Both the position numbers and the translations under genes were made by a program. A DNA stretch of 64,000 bases. Source: RUG14871 sp045539425. GTDB taxonomy: Bacteria; Bacillota_I; Bacilli_A; Erysipelotrichales; Erysipelotrichaceae. The notes beneath the pieces are model-generated. The model was not told the DNA's origin and did no database searches. It saw only the letters and a list, made by a program, of their open reading frames with translations. The stretch is from assembly GCA_045539425.1 (NCBI GenBank), contig JAZQFH010000036.1, positions 1 to 64,000 of the forward strand, given 5' to 3'. Shown piece by piece: positions 8,874 through 17,153 of the stretch. Within the stretch, counting starts at the first letter, position 1; every line of letters starts with the position of its first letter.

Positions 8874-9529
8874 CCCAAACGGTACCCGAATCCATAAATG
8901 GTATGGATGCTCAAGTTCGGCAGTTTCTTGCGCAGCCGCCGCAGCGTGTCATCCACAACACGGTCACTTCCGTAATAATTCTCTTCCCACACTTTCTGCA
9001 GGATCTGCTCACGCGAGAAGGCGGAGCCCTTGCTCTTGACAAAGAACAGCAGTAAGTCAAATTCCTTTGTTGTTAACGGGACGATGACGCCGTCGCTGTA
9101 CACCACCCGCTGCTGCTCGTCAATGGTATAGCCGTCGACATTCAGCATCAGATCCCCGTCCTTATAGACGCGCTTGATGATGTTGTTGACGCGTAAGACC
9201 AGCTCTTTCGGAGAGAACGGCTTGGTGATATAGTCCTCGCTTCCTTTCTCAAGTCCGATAATGCGGTCGAATTCCTTGTCACGCGCACTCATGAAGATGA
9301 CCGGCATGTCTTTGGAGCGCAGCTTGATCTCATCGATCAGATCGAATCCGCTCTTGTCATCCAGCATGATGTCCAAAATCCACAGATGAACGTCATCATC
9401 TTCCACATGGGCATAGGCATCATCATATGTCAGGTAGGAACGCACTTCATAGCCTTCCTTCTCCAGATAGCGCTTGACCAGTTCATTCAAATCCTTTTCA
9501 TCTTCTACGATACAGATTACCTTTTTCAA
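8870..9529 (-). CDS. OmpR/PhoB-family response regulator
   Basis: DNA-binding partner of the downstream kinase. The receiver domain (1-120) has the acidic pocket ED at 9-10, phospho-acceptor Asp53 in LDIMLDD and Lys103 in TKPF. A winged-helix effector domain follows (about 125-219) with TTKEFDLL and the recognition-helix region VDDTLRRLRKK. The start is TTG at 9529: GAGGTG lies 7 nt upstream and no better codon is near. Gene order regulator-kinase. Targets are unknown; the neighbouring cdaR is transcribed separately behind its own terminator. Confidence 0.93.
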   Translation of the reverse strand: MKKVICIVEDEKDLNELVKRYLEKEGYEVRSYLTYDDAYAHVEDDDVHLWILDIMLDDKSGFDLIDEIKLRSKDMPVIFMSARDKEFDRIIGLEKGSEDYITKPFSPKELVLRVNNIIKRVYKDGDLMLNVDGYTIDEQQRVVYSDGVIVPLTTKEFDLLLFFVKSKGSAFSREQILQKVWEENYYGSDRVVDDTLRRLRKKLPNLSIHTIYGFGYRLG

Positions 9530-9552
9530 TGTGAATCACCTCAACTCTATGA

Positions 9553-9582
9553 CATAAAAAGGGCTTTTCAGGCCCTTTTTTC
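9553..9582 (-). terminator. Terminator of the cdaA-cdaR operon
   Basis: Stem AAAAGGGC / GCCCTTTTT around 9554-9581 with A and T runs on both sides; it can act bidirectionally. It sits about 90 bp past the cdaR stop and just before the response-regulator gene. Confidence 0.7.
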
Positions 9583-9669
9583 TTTTTTTTGAGTCCTTCG
9601 GGCATCCCATCGGATGCGAAAGCACGCAGCTATGAGCCCTACGGCATATTTGGAAAGAACAGCACAAGG

Positions 9670-11040
9670 CTATTCAATGATTTCCAGTGTAATGGTCGGT
9701 TTCTCCAGCTCATATGTCAGAAGCGAATTGTTGCCGCTGACGCTCAGTGTGATATCCTGGATACCCGGAGTCACATTGGCCATGTTGAAGGAGACCTCGA
9801 TGTCGTTCGCGCTGATGGCATTGACATTGTCTCTGGTTCCGTAAACCGTGACCGAGACCGTGGCACTCTCGCCATCCACGACGTTGGCTCTGTAGCCGTT
9901 GGTATTGTTCTTGTACTGAATCGGAACGTTTTCAATCACACGGGAGACTCTCTCGCCCAGACCCACGCTCATGACGACACGCTGGATACTCATCTTGTTG
10001 ATTCCGCTCGGTGTCATGATCGGGGAAGTATAGCTGGCATTTTCCGTCAGCGTTGTGGCGTCGATTTCAACCGTGATCGCATCGATCGTGCTCAGTGCCG
10101 TCAAAGGTCCGTAGAGTGTGACTGTGGAGTGGTCGAGGTTGATCGTATCGATCGCCATGTTGTTCGGTACTTCACCGACCGGCTTGACGATGACTTCCAC
10201 CGTCTTGTTCGGCGAACTGACCGGAACTTCCACATTGACCACAGACGGAATCAGACTGACATTGACCTTGTTACCGTTGGAGTCGTAGGCTGCCAGGGAA
10301 GCTTCCGTTGAGAAGGTTTCCGTTCTGGCGGAAACATCGATCAGCGCCTTGACGAACGCGATCTGGTTCAGTGTGTCTTCGGACGCACGGACATTGACCA
10401 CGCTGGTGCTCAGCGTCGGTGTTCCGAGAACATAGATTTCATCCAGCTGGTTCAGATTGACGTAGTCATAACTGAGCGAGAAGGAACGTGTGATCTTCTT
10501 GCGGATCGTCACGACCGCCGTGCTCGGCGTTACCGCAACACTCAGCTTGCTGGAGAAATCGGTGGCGATCAGGTCCACTTCATGGGTCCCTTCGCCCAAA
10601 CCCGTCAGGTCGGCAACGACCTTATAGGTATTGGAATTACGTAACATGGAGATATCGCTGACATCCCCGATAATGCTGGCGGATACCGTGGAAGGCAGTC
10701 CGCTGACTTCATAAACGGAGTCGTCGACACTGACCGTCAGCGGGATGTTCTCCAGAACATAGCCCGACTGGGTTACGCCGATGTCGTATTCTCCGATATT
10801 GACTAAGAAGTATAAGAGCACAGCCATTAAGAACGCAATCAGCTTGCTGTACTTCTGGTTGAAGAGGATGCGGTCGATTCCGGAAGAGAACCAGTGAATG
10901 ATTCTCAACAGGGAACTCTCGATATTTTCATAAGTATGCTGAATCCGGTTACCGGAATTCGCAATCCGCGCCGCAAGCTCCAGCTTGTCCTCCGCGCCGA
11001 TCTGCTTTTCTTCTTTCACTTTTTTCCGACGGTTACTCAT
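9670..11040 (-). CDS. cdaR: CdaR, YbbR-domain regulator of the diadenylate cyclase
   Basis: Membrane partner that modulates CdaA. One TM helix (about 66-85) is followed by four YbbR repeats outside the membrane (to residue 456). Unlike the usual CdaR, about 60 charged residues precede the TM, beginning MSNRRKKVKEEK. The start is ATG 11040: AGGAGG ends 8 nt before it, while the GTG at 11049 overlaps the SD. It overlaps the 3' end of cdaA by 8 bp. In many Firmicutes glmM follows as the third gene; here a terminator and then a two-component system follow. Confidence 0.9.
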   Translation of the reverse strand: MSNRRKKVKEEKQIGAEDKLELAARIANSGNRIQHTYENIESSLLRIIHWFSSGIDRILFNQKYSKLIAFLMAVLLYFLVNIGEYDIGVTQSGYVLENIPLTVSVDDSVYEVSGLPSTVSASIIGDVSDISMLRNSNTYKVVADLTGLGEGTHEVDLIATDFSSKLSVAVTPSTAVVTIRKKITRSFSLSYDYVNLNQLDEIYVLGTPTLSTSVVNVRASEDTLNQIAFVKALIDVSARTETFSTEASLAAYDSNGNKVNVSLIPSVVNVEVPVSSPNKTVEVIVKPVGEVPNNMAIDTINLDHSTVTLYGPLTALSTIDAITVEIDATTLTENASYTSPIMTPSGINKMSIQRVVMSVGLGERVSRVIENVPIQYKNNTNGYRANVVDGESATVSVTVYGTRDNVNAISANDIEVSFNMANVTPGIQDITLSVSGNNSLLTYELEKPTITLEIIE

Positions 11041-12079
11041 GCGTTTCACCTCCTTTTTCCTCTCCGGCTTCCTCAGCCGGTTTCTTTTCTTCCTTTACAG
11101 GAGGTTTTTCCTTGCTCTTCTTTTTGCGGAAAATGGAAAGGACACCGCTGTCATCCGCTGCGGATGCTGCAGAAGCAGCCGCTTCTCCCTTTTCCTCAAT
11201 GCGGTTCACTTCTTCGGAACGCTTCTGGATGAGTTCACGGTAAATCCGTTCTTCCTCTTCCTTGTTGATATCCTTCTTGATCAGACCGCGGTCACCGTGT
11301 TCCACATCCTCGTGGCAGATCATCTTTAATAAGAACTGCCGCAGCGAGTTTTCCGTCATCTTTGTCAGTTCCCCGTTCTGGGCAATGGAAACATTACCTG
11401 TTTCCTCACTGACAACGATGGTGATGGCATCGGTGATCTCACTGATACCTACGGCTGCTCTGTGACGGGCACCGAACCGGCGCGGCAGAGAACGCTCTGT
11501 CGGCAGGAAGTAGGCACTGGCACAGGCAATGCGGTCACCCTGAATGATGACGGCACCGTCATGGATCGGTGTGGTTGTGATAAAGATACTCTGCAGTAAA
11601 TCAGATGTAACGATGGAATTCATCGGTGTACCTGTCTTGATGTAGTCGCTTAATGACTGAGACTGCTCGATCGTGATCAGAGCGCCGACACGCTGCTCTG
11701 CCATGGTCATACTGGCATCCACCAGTTCATCAACCAGTTTTTCACGCTCATTTCCGTTCAGAGAGGAAATGCGGCTGAAGACACTGGACTTGCCGAGTTT
11801 TTCCAGAAGTGACCGGATCTCCGGCTGGAAGATGATGATGATTGCCAAAAAGCCCCACTGCACGACCGTATCCAAAATCGCGGTTGCAGCCTTCAGTCCG
11901 AAGAACGTAACGACTGCCCGGATGATAATGACCAGAATGACACCTTTAAAAATCTGAATTGCCCGGGAGTTATTTCTGACAAGCTTCAGTCCATAGTAGA
12001 CCAGTAAGGCAATGATCGTAATATCAATGACCATACGGGCTACGGAAATAATATTCTGTAAGGTTGTATAACTTAACAT
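11033..12079 (-). CDS. cdaA: Diadenylate cyclase CdaA
   Basis: Makes cyclic di-AMP from two ATP at the membrane; c-di-AMP controls potassium and osmolyte balance and wall integrity. Three N-terminal TM helices (about 11-30, 42-60, 67-85) precede the DAC domain with DGA (174-176) and RHR (205-207). The usual family length is about 270; here an extra tail of ~90 residues (258-348) is highly charged, with Ala-rich and KKKSKEKPPVKEEKKP-type low complexity. The start has GGGAGG 6 nt upstream. A promoter with TATAAT at 12102-12107 drives cdaA-cdaR. Confidence 0.95.
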   Translation of the reverse strand: MLSYTTLQNIISVARMVIDITIIALLVYYGLKLVRNNSRAIQIFKGVILVIIIRAVVTFFGLKAATAILDTVVQWGFLAIIIIFQPEIRSLLEKLGKSSVFSRISSLNGNEREKLVDELVDASMTMAEQRVGALITIEQSQSLSDYIKTGTPMNSIVTSDLLQSIFITTTPIHDGAVIIQGDRIACASAYFLPTERSLPRRFGARHRAAVGISEITDAITIVVSEETGNVSIAQNGELTKMTENSLRQFLLKMICHEDVEHGDRGLIKKDINKEEEERIYRELIQKRSEEVNRIEEKGEAAASAASAADDSGVLSIFRKKKSKEKPPVKEEKKPAEEAGEEKGGETHE

Positions 12080-12101
12080 TACGCTTCCTCCCTAGAAACT
12101 A

Positions 12102-12130
12102 ATTATAGCACAATGGGGTTGTTAGTAAAA
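12102..12130 (-). promoter_or_regulatory. Promoter of cdaA-cdaR
   Basis: TATAAT (12102-12107) with TTTACT (12124-12129) at a 16-bp spacing on the minus strand. The -35 is only a partial match. Confidence 0.5.
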
Positions 12131-12183
12131 ACAAAACTAATTGGCGTCATCTATGATAGAATAGTTACTAAAGGTGAATGAAG

Positions 12184-13344
12184 ATGAATGAAGAACATAT
12201 TACCAGATTAACCATCGACGGAAAGGAAATCATTCTTCTCGGGACAGCGCATGTCTCCAAAGAGAGTGCAGAGGAAGTCCGGCAGCTGATTGAAGAGGAA
12301 AACCCCGACAGCATCTGCATCGAACTGGATGACGCGCGCTATCAGTCCATGAACAACAAGAAGAAATGGGAAGATACGGATCTCGTCGAAGTCATAAAGA
12401 AGAAACAGGCATTCCTCCTGCTTGCCAATCTGATTCTGGCATCCTATCAGAAGCGGATGGCAGACAAGATGGGAAGTGAAGTCGGAAAGGAAATGAGCAC
12501 GGCCATCGCCCTCTCCAAAGAGCGCAACATTCCGCTCGTCCTCGCCGACCGCTCCGTCCAGACCACTTTCAAACGGATCTGGGCGAAGCACTCTCTGAAG
12601 GAAAAGGTACGCATCATCGCTGCCCTTCTCTCCACGGATGATGCGGAGGAGAGCATCAGCGCCGAAGACATCGAGAAGCTCAAGAGCGGCGACATGCTGG
12701 AAGAAGCGCTGAAAGAGATCAGCCGCGAATTCCCGATCGTCTACGAAGTGCTGGTGGAAGAGCGCAACCGCATTCTGGCCTACAACATCCGCCATGCCCC
12801 TGGTCCGAAAGTCCTCGCCGTCTTAGGCGCGGCACACGTTCCGGGAATCAGCGAGGAAATCTACAAGGTCACATCAATCGATGCACTCAATACGGTTCCC
12901 GAAAAAAGCGCAAAGGAGCAGTGGAAGAAATATATCATTCCGGCCCTGCTTGTAATACTGCTGATCTTCTCCTTTGTACGGAATTTCGCCACCGGTATGG
13001 CACAGCTGAAGAGCTGGGTTCTGGTCAAGGGAATCTCCGCCGCCATCGGCGCAGCCCTCTGCCTCGCACATCCGCTCTCGATTCTCAGCGCCTTTGTGAC
13101 GGCACCGTTCACGGCGTTCAGTCCCCTCTTGGCAGCCGGCTTCTTTGCCGGAATCGTGGAAGCTCACTTCCGCAAGCCGAAAGTGGCGGACTTCCAGAAA
13201 GTGTACGATGATATCACAAGCTTAAAGGGCATTCTGAAAAACCGGGTCAGCCGCGTCCTCTTAATCGTAATCGTCACAAATCTGTTCAGTTCCCTGGGAA
13301 CACTGATTGGCGGAATTGACATTATCAAACGCTTATTTTCTTAG
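12184..13344 (+). CDS. TraB/PrgY/GumN-family membrane protein
   Basis: Member of the TraB family, Tiki-like putative metalloproteases; PrgY limits peptide-pheromone activity in enterococci. The N-terminal part carries the paired motifs GTAHVS and GAAHVPG, with conserved acid ELDDARY and R in NRILAYNI. The last ~140 residues contain about four hydrophobic helices (near 251-270, 280-300, 305-330, 362-385). ATG 12184 is preferred because AAAGGTG lies 8 nt upstream; the in-frame ATG at 12178 is too close. It is divergent from cdaA. Substrate unknown; proteolysis of peptides outside or at the membrane is a family-level guess. Confidence 0.82.
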   Translation: MNEEHITRLTIDGKEIILLGTAHVSKESAEEVRQLIEEENPDSICIELDDARYQSMNNKKKWEDTDLVEVIKKKQAFLLLANLILASYQKRMADKMGSEVGKEMSTAIALSKERNIPLVLADRSVQTTFKRIWAKHSLKEKVRIIAALLSTDDAEESISAEDIEKLKSGDMLEEALKEISREFPIVYEVLVEERNRILAYNIRHAPGPKVLAVLGAAHVPGISEEIYKVTSIDALNTVPEKSAKEQWKKYIIPALLVILLIFSFVRNFATGMAQLKSWVLVKGISAAIGAALCLAHPLSILSAFVTAPFTAFSPLLAAGFFAGIVEAHFRKPKVADFQKVYDDITSLKGILKNRVSRVLLIVIVTNLFSSLGTLIGGIDIIKRLFS

Positions 13345-13431
13345 ACAAGTTACCTGAATTTGCGATAATTTACCACAATTTCCTCAGGGAAATGTAATAT
13401 AATTAAGACAGAAGATGGGAGAAAACATAAT

Positions 13432-14577
13432 ATGACAGAAGTAAAACAAGATGAAGTTGTACTGACACTCGATCCATTCAAAGAAGAAACCAAACAGGAA
13501 GTCGTCGCTGAAGCAAAAAAAGAAGAAGAGACGAAGAAAAAACTGTTAGACGAAGATGTTCTCAGCGAAGCTGAAAAGAAAATGGTAGATGAATTTACCA
13601 AGCAGATCAATATTGAAGATACCAACGTCATTCTCCAGTATGGTGCAAGTGCTCAGCAGAAGATGGCAGACTTCTCCGAAGCTGCTCTGCAGAACGTCAA
13701 GACCAAGGATCTGGATGAAATCAGCGGCATGCTGACAGACCTGATCGTTGAACTGAAAGGATTCGACACGGACGATAAGGACAAAGGCTTATTCGCACTG
13801 TTCAAAAAACAGGGAAACAAAGTCAAAGCCCTGAAAGCCAAATATGACGATGTCAATGACAACATCAACAAGATCGTCAACCAGCTAGAAGCTCATGAAA
13901 TCACGTTATACAAGGACATCGCCACACTGGATGAAATGTATAACCGCAACCTGGTCAACTTCAAGGAACTGACAATGTACATCATCGCCGGTGAAAAGAA
14001 GCTGCAGGAAGCAAGAGAAACCACATTACAGGAACTCATCAACCACGCTCAGGAAACAGGCCTTGCCGAAGATTCCCAGAAAGCCAACGACTATGCGGAA
14101 TTATGCACCCGTTTCGAAAAGAAACTGTATGACCTCAAATTAACCAGAGAGATCAGCATCCAGATGGGTCCGCAGATCCGCCTGGTTCAGGGTTCCGATA
14201 CTCTGATGGTGGAAAAGATCCAGTCCACGATCCAGAACACGATTCCGCTCTGGAAGAACCAGATGGTTATCGCCTTAGGTCTGAATCACTCCATGGAAGC
14301 CATGAAGGTTCAGAAAGAAGTCAGCAACATGACCAATGAACTCTTAAAGAGCAATGCGGACAAACTCAGAGTTGCCACAACGGAAACGGCAAGAGAATCC
14401 GAACGCGGTATCGTTGATATCGAAACGCTGCAGCACACAAATACTCAGCTGATCGGTACTCTCGATGATGTCATGAAGATCCAGAGAGAAGGACGTGAAA
14501 AACGTCAGGCTGCGGAAGCGGAACTCTACCGCATTGAAAACGAACTGAAAAACAAACTGTTGGAAATCAGCCGCTAA
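13432..14577 (+). CDS. telA: TelA-family toxic anion resistance protein
   Basis: Soluble, almost entirely helical 381-residue protein with long coiled-coil stretches, matching the TelA family (PF05816). The acidic N-terminal ~50 residues precede a core with LVQGSDTLMVEKIQ and IPLWKNQMVIAL, segments characteristic of the family. Members are linked to tellurite and cell-envelope stress, often beside TerD-type genes or xpaC; here neither is adjacent, and the gene is alone between a TATAAT (about 13395-13400) and a strong terminator. SD GGGAG precedes the ATG by about 10 nt. Tellurite resistance should not be assumed from the name. Confidence 0.88.
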   Translation: MTEVKQDEVVLTLDPFKEETKQEVVAEAKKEEETKKKLLDEDVLSEAEKKMVDEFTKQINIEDTNVILQYGASAQQKMADFSEAALQNVKTKDLDEISGMLTDLIVELKGFDTDDKDKGLFALFKKQGNKVKALKAKYDDVNDNINKIVNQLEAHEITLYKDIATLDEMYNRNLVNFKELTMYIIAGEKKLQEARETTLQELINHAQETGLAEDSQKANDYAELCTRFEKKLYDLKLTREISIQMGPQIRLVQGSDTLMVEKIQSTIQNTIPLWKNQMVIALGLNHSMEAMKVQKEVSNMTNELLKSNADKLRVATTETARESERGIVDIETLQHTNTQLIGTLDDVMKIQREGREKRQAAEAELYRIENELKNKLLEISR

Positions 14578-14591
14578 AAACAGTGATACCG

Positions 14592-14623
14592 AAAGGTCCG
14601 GGAAGCATCTCGGACCTTTTTCT
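14592..14623 (+). terminator. Terminator of telA
   Basis: Stem AAAGGTCCG / CGGACCTTT with a 10-nt loop and a T run ending near 14622. Confidence 0.85.
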
Positions 14624-14654
14624 TAGCGGAAGTTGTGATATAATACAGGTGCAT

Positions 14655-14737
14655 GCGCGTGTGGTGGAATTGGCAGACACGTATGATTTAGGCTCATATG
14701 GACTTCCGTGCAGGTTCAAGTCCTGTCACGCGCACCA
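14655..14737 (+). tRNA. tRNA-Leu (anticodon UAG)
   Basis: Acceptor stem GCGCGTG / CACGCGC, anticodon stem TATGA / TCATA with loop TTTAGGC giving TAG, a short class II variable arm and encoded CCA (14735-14737). A TATAAT box lies about 15 bp upstream (14635-14640). Confidence 0.95.
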
Positions 14738-14747
14738 GAAAAAAAAC

Positions 14748-14772
14748 AAGGCATTCACGGAATGCCTTTCAT
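14748..14772 (+). terminator. Terminator of tRNA-Leu
   Basis: Perfect stem AAGGCATTC / GAATGCCTT with a 3-nt loop, weak T-rich tail. It lies between the tRNA and the DUF5662 gene. Confidence 0.6.
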
Positions 14773-14782
14773 TATTACAGTT

Positions 14783-15313
14783 ATGTGGAAAGAATTTTTC
14801 GGACATCTTCACACCGTGAATACGCACCGCCGTGTTGTCAGACACTACTGTTTTAAGCTTGGCTTATACCGTCAGGGTCTGTTACACGATCTTTCCAAGT
14901 ATTCCCCGGATGAATTTTTGCACGGCGTGAAATACTATCAGGGCTTCCGTTCTCCGCATGAGCGCGAGCGGGAAATGATTGGTTACTCTACGGCATGGAT
15001 GCATCACAAAGGCAGAAACAAGCATCATTTTGAGTACTGGTATGATGTCAACCCGAAGAGCCGGAAATACGAACCGGTGGAGATGCCTGTCCGTTATCTG
15101 AAGGAGATGTTCTGCGACCGGGTCGCCGCTTCCAAGATCTATCAGAAAGAGAAGTACACCGACGCCTCTGCTTGGGAATACTATTCCACAAGAGGCACCC
15201 GTGACAAGCTTCATCCGAAGACGGCGGATCTTCTGGAGGAGTGGCTGAAAATGCTGGCGGAAAAAGGAGAAGAGGAAACCTTCGCCTACATCCGCAAAAA
15301 CTATAAGAACTGA
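14783..15313 (+). CDS. DUF5662 (HD-like) family protein
   Basis: Small soluble protein of 176 residues. The pattern of a helical start, then GLLHDLSKYSPDEF (about 32-45) and later HHKGRNKHHFEYW matches DUF5662, whose members resemble HD-domain hydrolases; His and Asp of LLHDLS are the candidate metal ligands. The ATG at 14783 is chosen because the family usually begins with W.HF..I..H; the frame upstream runs through the tRNA and its terminator. No clear SD precedes it. Transcription may be read-through from the tRNA or from an unseen promoter. Biological role unknown. Confidence 0.75.
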   Translation: MWKEFFGHLHTVNTHRRVVRHYCFKLGLYRQGLLHDLSKYSPDEFLHGVKYYQGFRSPHEREREMIGYSTAWMHHKGRNKHHFEYWYDVNPKSRKYEPVEMPVRYLKEMFCDRVAASKIYQKEKYTDASAWEYYSTRGTRDKLHPKTADLLEEWLKMLAEKGEEETFAYIRKNYKN

Positions 15314-15340
15314 CGTGCATGAAAACATGCACGTTTTTTA
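15313..15340 (+). terminator. Terminator of the DUF5662 gene
   Basis: Stem ACGTGCATG / CATGCACGT with AAAA loop and six T, overlapping the stop codon. Confidence 0.85.
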
Positions 15341-15348
15341 TTGGAAAA

Positions 15349-15374
15349 GAAAAAAAGTGCCGGAGCACTTTTTG
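15349..15374 (-). terminator. Terminator of the nucleotidyltransferase gene
   Basis: Stem AAAAAGTGC / GCACTTTTT with CGGA loop, lying between convergent genes; A and T runs allow use on both strands. Confidence 0.75.
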
Positions 15375-15380
15375 ATTCTT

Positions 15381-16295
15381 CTAGTCTTTTTCCCAGAGAT
15401 TATGCGGATAGAGGTTCTGCGCTTTGAGTTTCGCCAGAGCATCCACCAGGTGTGCCTTATCCTCACGGTAGGTAATGCCGTACCACTGATCGGAGGATGT
15501 CAGGACCTTGACGTTGATGTCGCCGTTCTTGATCATTTCTCCAACCGCCGTCGGGATGACGTGTTCGCATTTCAGCGGATTGCTTTCCAGGTTCTCTTCC
15601 AAAAATTTCTCGAAGATCGGTTTCAGATAATCCATGATCTTCGGTGTGAAACCCCAGAAATTCATGGAAACGAGCTTATCCGGATCGAGCGGATACCAGT
15701 TGGCATCATCTTCGCTGTAGCACGGAACGCCGTCGATTCTCTTGATCTTATGACGTTCGACGATATCCTTCAGATAGCCGTCTTCCACAAGGCAGTCGCC
15801 GCGGGTAACGGAACCGTAATCCGTCAGCGTATTGTTCAGGATGTAGGCGATCATGCAGTATTCGGAATCCGTGATTTCTTCCGTCAGGTAGCGGTACATC
15901 GTACGGTAAGCTTCCTTGCCGTAATAGTCGTCCGCATTGATGACCATAAACGGTGCATCCAGGATGTTGCGGCAACTTAAGAGCGCATGCGTCGTTCCCC
16001 ACGGTTTGACTCTGTCTGCCGGGGCTTTGAACTGACGCGGAATATCCAGCATATCCTGATAGGCATATTCCACTTCAATGAACGGAGAAATGCGGTTTCC
16101 CAGTGCTTTCTGGAATGCTTCCTCATGTTCTCTGCGGATGATCAGAACCAGGCGCTTGAAACCTGCTTCGATTGCATCGTAAATGGAGAAATCAATGATG
16201 CTCTCTCCGTTGTCTCCGACAACATCAATCTGTTTCAGTCCGCCGTAGCGTGAGCCCATTCCTGCAGCTAAAATAACTAAAATCGGTTCTACCAT
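15381..16295 (-). CDS. NTP-transferase-fold nucleotidyltransferase
   Basis: A 304-residue enzyme of the sugar-phosphate nucleotidyltransferase fold. The N-terminal signature LAAGMGSRYGGLKQ binds the nucleotide; INADDYYG (about residues 118-125) supplies the catalytic Asp pair region. There is no C-terminal left-handed beta helix and no choline-kinase partner nearby. Homologous proteins probably activate a sugar or similar phosphate for surface polymers, but the substrate cannot be read from sequence. SD AGGAAG lies 9 nt before the ATG. Monocistronic, behind its own terminator. Confidence 0.82.
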   Translation of the reverse strand: MVEPILVILAAGMGSRYGGLKQIDVVGDNGESIIDFSIYDAIEAGFKRLVLIIRREHEEAFQKALGNRISPFIEVEYAYQDMLDIPRQFKAPADRVKPWGTTHALLSCRNILDAPFMVINADDYYGKEAYRTMYRYLTEEITDSEYCMIAYILNNTLTDYGSVTRGDCLVEDGYLKDIVERHKIKRIDGVPCYSEDDANWYPLDPDKLVSMNFWGFTPKIMDYLKPIFEKFLEENLESNPLKCEHVIPTAVGEMIKNGDINVKVLTSSDQWYGITYREDKAHLVDALAKLKAQNLYPHNLWEKD

Positions 16296-16372
16296 ATTTC
16301 ATTACTTCCTTTTTCTTATTTCGTAAACTCCATTTTATCAAATAACCCCTCTTCAAACAAGATGAGGCGAAT

Positions 16373-16395
16373 AAAAAGTCCCTGCCGCAGGGACT
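16373..16395 (-). terminator. Terminator of tRNA-Thr
   Basis: Stem AGTCCCTGC / GCAGGGACT followed by five T on the minus strand. Confidence 0.85.
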
Positions 16396-16406
16396 TCATG
16401 TTCAAG

Positions 16407-16482
16407 TGGTGCCGTTTACCGGAATCGAACCAGTGACCTATTCATTACTAGTGAATTGCTCTGCCTGCTGAGCTAAAACGGC
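16407..16482 (-). tRNA. tRNA-Thr (anticodon AGU)
   Basis: 76 nt including encoded CCA (16407-16409). Acceptor GCCGTTT / AAACGGC, anticodon stem ATTCA / TGAAT with loop CTAGTAA, so the anticodon is AGT. A34 would need deamination to inosine to read beyond ACU. AGU is uncommon among bacterial threonine tRNAs. Confidence 0.92.
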
Positions 16483-16514
16483 GCATGAATATAATATCAA
16501 ATATTTCCGATATT

Positions 16515-17072
16515 TTAAAGATATTTTTTCAGCTTTTTCGCGACAAGCGCCAGGGGAAGGCCGACCACCGTATAGTAATCCCCATTGATTTTCTTCACTA
16601 AGCAGAACCCTTTTCCCTGGATACCGTAGGCTCCCGCCTTATCCATCGGCTCTTTCGAATTCACGTACTCCTGCAGTTCCTCTTCGCTCATCTCAAAGAA
16701 TTCGACATCCGTAACGCTGGAAAACATCTCTTCTCCTTCCTTAGAAAGGATGGCGACACCCGTAATCACCTGATGCACTCTGCCGTTGAGTTCTTTTAGC
16801 ATGGAAAGCGCATCCGCACTGTCTTTCGGCTTGCCCAGAATCCGGTTGTCGATCGTCACGATCGTATCCGAGCCGATGACCACCGCATCCGGATGACGCA
16901 GAAAGACTTCCTTCGCCTTGGCATAGGCGACAAGTTCAATGGCTTCCGTGAGGGGTCTGTTATGATCGATCACTTCCGTGGAATGCGACGGAATCACTTC
17001 AAAAGGAACTCCCGTCATTTCCAGAAGTTCTTTGCGGCGCGGTGACTGTGAAGCGAGGATCACTTTTCTCAT
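16515..17072 (-). CDS. maf: Maf family nucleoside triphosphate pyrophosphatase
   Basis: House-cleaning enzyme that hydrolyses dTTP/UTP-type or modified nucleoside triphosphates to the monophosphate; linked to septum formation in Bacillus. Canonical start ILASQSPRRKELL, then GSDTIV with the catalytic Asp, GKP.D and QGKG near the C-terminus; 185 residues is family length. The start is certain from the family, yet no SD precedes it: TATAAT ends only 8 nt before the ATG, so the mRNA is probably leaderless or nearly so. Confidence 0.95.
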   Translation of the reverse strand: MRKVILASQSPRRKELLEMTGVPFEVIPSHSTEVIDHNRPLTEAIELVAYAKAKEVFLRHPDAVVIGSDTIVTIDNRILGKPKDSADALSMLKELNGRVHQVITGVAILSKEGEEMFSSVTDVEFFEMSEEELQEYVNSKEPMDKAGAYGIQGKGFCLVKKINGDYYTVVGLPLALVAKKLKKYL

Positions 17073-17080
17073 CGGTGATT

Positions 17081-17109
17081 ATTATACACTAAATTTGCCT
17101 CAGCGTAAA
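17081..17109 (-). promoter_or_regulatory. Promoter of maf (leaderless arrangement)
   Basis: TTTACG (17104-17109), 17-bp spacer, TATAAT (17081-17086). A start 7-9 nt past the -10 would fall at or within 2 nt of the ATG (17072). The -35 overlaps the T-tract of the fba terminator. Confidence 0.7.
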
Positions 17110-17137
17110 AAAAGGATACCGGTGAATACCGGTATCC
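17107..17137 (-). terminator. Terminator of fba
   Basis: Stem GGATACCGGT / ACCGGTATCC with ATTC loop and seven T on the minus strand. Confidence 0.9.
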
Positions 17138-17153
17138 TGAGGCTCTTCAAATT

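Noticed and set aside
13432..14577. Tellurite-resistance island around telA
   Set aside because: No terC/terD or other resistance gene adjacent; TelA proteins are common in core genomes.
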